Shown in pieces: positions 62,001-64,000 of a DNA stretch of 64,000 nucleotides. Origin of the DNA: Daucus carota subsp. sativus (lineage: Eukaryota > Streptophyta > Magnoliopsida > Apiales > Apiaceae); assembly GCF_001625215.2 (NCBI RefSeq), contig NC_030389.2, forward strand, positions 39,793,454-39,857,453, read 5' to 3'. The notes beneath the pieces were generated by a model that was not told the origin of the DNA, did not search any database, and saw only the letters and a list, made by a program, of their open reading frames with translations. The position numbers and the translations under genes were made by a program. Position 1 is the first letter of the stretch, and each line of letters begins with the position of its first letter.

Positions 62001-62811
62001 AACTTTTCTTATCCTTTTACTAAATTTAAATATGTGTTGTAGACTTGTAGTTCTTAAATAAACAACCAGTACTAGGAACCTAAGAAAAGCCTGCTTCACT
62101 AAGAAATTAAAATCCAGAAACATTTTTATTAAGACGCGTAGGGTTTTGGCAGGGCCTTAAATCCTCAACTACTTGTAAGTTGTACCAATGCCATTGTAGC
62201 AGAAGGATTAGGCATATCGACATATCCTACAACCAGGTGTATCGACTATTTTTCACATTCAATTTCAGTCGGTTGCAGGAATAATATCTTCTCAGCAAAT
62301 TACTCTGAGCGTGATCATTCACTTAATTCACCTCCCCACTATTTCAGCCGACTGCAACTCCACAAGAAAAATATCTTCAGCCCCAAAACCCCAAGAACTA
62401 TAATCATATTAAAACAAAACTAATTAGAACACACACCTATCTATCCGGAAAATCAAGAACAATCCAAATATACAAAACCCAACAAGATACCCAAATTTGT
62501 CAAGTGACCCGTTCTCCTAAAACCTCAGCATTATGTTAGGATCATTATATTCTAATAAGATGTTCAATGTTTGGAGCTCTAATACCGTGTCAAGTTACCG
62601 GTTCTCTAAATCCTCAGCAACATTTACGATCATTATATTATAACAAGATTAAAACACTTTGCTCTCTCATGAGCACACAAATAATAGAAAAACCATGTAA
62701 ACAAAAACACATATGGTAAGAGAAAGAAAGGGAAACCTGGGGAGGAGCATCATGTGAAACTGCTGTAATAACTGGCTGAGATGTTTCAGACACTTGTGTT
62801 ATCTCCTCCAT
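59001..62811 (-). CDS. RING-CH (RINGv) membrane protein, probable E3 ubiquitin ligase
   Basis: Eight exons on the minus strand: 62737-62811, 61295-61702, 61048-61165, 60135-60441, 59824-59896, 59469-59559, 59308-59387, 59001-59135; 428 residues. Residues 1-200 are Ser/Pro-rich and probably disordered. A short acidic run ([13 protein letters not shown]) precedes the C4HC3 RING-CH finger at about 220-268: [22 protein letters not shown], with the Cys-then-His order typical of MARCH proteins. Four hydrophobic segments follow ([53 protein letters not shown]), so the finger faces the cytosol next to a membrane bundle. MARCH-type proteins ubiquitinate membrane proteins; the substrate is unknown. The TCACGT|gtaagt donor at exon 2 was chosen over an overlapping alternative to keep the frame. 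Confidence 0.9.
59747..59770. repeat. (GT)n microsatellite in RING gene intron
   Basis: TGTGTG run in the intron between exons 5 and 6. Confidence 0.9.
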
Positions 62812-64000
62812 AACAACAATATTCTTCAATATCTTGGAACCAAATATATAACAAGAATACTAATAAAGACAAGACAGTTTGAGATTCTGTTTATATATAC
62901 TAGTATAGTAAATACAAAAGATATGCAGGGGAGAAAGAGAGACAAGGCTAGTGGGTTGGGGGATAATCTGTTGAGAAGATGATGAGAAATGGGCTGTCTA
63001 GTTTGGCCGTTCTAATGTTTTTGTCTGCTTCTTACCACACTTATTATTACCTTAAAGCCGTACTTTCAGATGCCCCTTTGTTTTTCCTAACTTGTTAACT
63101 TAATTTTTCGTACTTCTAATTTTTTTTTCTTTGATTTAGTGGCTACCGGCATTTGGCAAACAAAGCAAAACACTGATACAAGGAGCGAGCTGTTGATTTG
63201 GTGGTATCTTTTTCTGTAATCAACGGATTCTTGGAAGTGTTAGGCCTGTTTGAGAATTAGAGGTTTGGGACAAAACAAGAGGTTTGCGGTGTTTTAGAGA
63301 TTTGACCACTAAAATCCGTTAATATTAGTGTTTGGTAGTTATGGGATTCAAACAGAGGTTTGTGTTAGAGAATCATTCGCTCTAAAACTTTAACACAAAC
63401 GTTAAAGTGTTAGAGGAGACCCCTTTACTCTCTCTCATTCGAAATCCCATTATTCGGTACCATGTTAAAGAACCATTCCCTCTAAAACATTAAGGTGTTA
63501 AAGGAGGCTCTTTTATGTATCTTATACTTATATTTCAACAGTTTGGTCTCAAAAAGTTAATTTTAAAAAAACTACTTTGAAAAGTTTTTTGGGTAAAGAG
63601 GTTTTGATCTGTGTTAGAAAAATCTAATCAATCAGCTATTTACCAAACAGTTTTACGAGAAACAGCTAATTCAATCCGCCGGTCAAAACATCTACTTCAA
63701 TCACCTAGTAAAAACATCTAATTCAATCCGCTAACGCTAACAGCTAATTTTCAAAAAGGACCTTAATTATTTAAAAGTTATTTTTAATATTATTTATTAT
63801 TTTTCAAATTATAATTGACAATATTTGATTGACCCCGCTAATATTAATAATAATAATAATAATAATTCATATATACATATAAAACTATCTAATTAAAATC
63901 AATTCGATCATTTATTTACGACGTCTTTTAGACAAAAAAATCGGATAAAACTATTATTCAATCTCAGTCTCGCTCTCATGTGTTTACTGTTAAAAAAATA
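62812..64000. other. RING gene upstream region and repeats
   Basis: Leader and promoter of the RING gene (minus strand) lie to about 63000. Bases 63240-63760 hold repeated phrases such as GAGGTTTG, GTGTTAGAG and CAGCTAAT of unknown class. A short (AAT)n run sits at 63839-63866. No gene seen. Confidence 0.45.

Noticed and set aside
1-64000. Search for CRISPR arrays, bacterial operons, rRNA or tRNA genes
   Set aside because: The sequence is plant nuclear DNA. No regularly spaced repeats of CRISPR type and no tRNA or rRNA signature were noticed, though a tRNA scan could not be run.

Overview
This window is nuclear DNA of a flowering plant, most likely a eudicot. Every gene is split by short AT-rich GT-AG introns. 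The gene set is typical of plants (tubby-like F-box proteins, vacuolar NHX, plastid acyl carrier protein, cytosolic Cu/Zn-SOD with a miR398 site, fused dehydroquinate dehydratase/shikimate dehydrogenase). The intergenic DNA is full of plant Stowaway, hAT and Helitron-type elements. An asterid such as an Apiaceae species is possible, but I cannot name the species from the sequence.

Layout. 1-5.6 kb: a nucleoredoxin-like gene (+) without thioredoxin active-site cysteines and with a pair of compensating frameshifts near its N-terminus. 5.7-18.9 kb: a large tandem duplication, each unit carrying a tubby-like F-box gene (-). The downstream unit (12.4-18.9 kb) keeps the canonical protein end. The upstream unit (5.7-11.6 kb) has lost it and has collected in-frame indels, a Helitron, a Stowaway element and a local duplication. 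18.9-29 kb: about 10 kb of gene-poor DNA with a 0.66-kb foldback, several MITEs, a complete non-autonomous hAT element with a perfect 8-bp target duplication, and a tandem repeat that gives the exact empty site of a Stowaway element. 29-34.8 kb: vacuolar Na+/H+ antiporter NHX (14 coding exons). 35.8-37.5 kb: plastid acyl carrier protein. 39.6-42.2 kb: a second nucleoredoxin-like gene without CxxC. 44-46.7 kb: a small mitochondrial protein resembling the ATPase-inhibitor-like At2g27730 family. 47-49.1 kb: degraded repeats. 49.5-52.1 kb: cytosolic Cu/Zn-SOD. 53.3-58.4 kb: bifunctional shikimate-pathway enzyme with no transit peptide. 59.0-62.8 kb (-): a RING-CH membrane E3 ligase, tail to tail with the shikimate gene. 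62.8-64 kb: upstream and repeat DNA.

The genes do not form one pathway. The related pairs are the two nucleoredoxin-like genes, about 35 kb apart and both catalytically blank, and the two tubby-like genes made by the segmental duplication. Exon limits were set by hand from splice-site phase and protein-family conservation; wherever a complete coding sequence is proposed, its exons sum to a multiple of three. The most notable observations are a miR398 target site that exists only after splicing of the SOD leader intron, the compensated frameshift in the first nucleoredoxin, and natural transposon empty sites inside two duplications.
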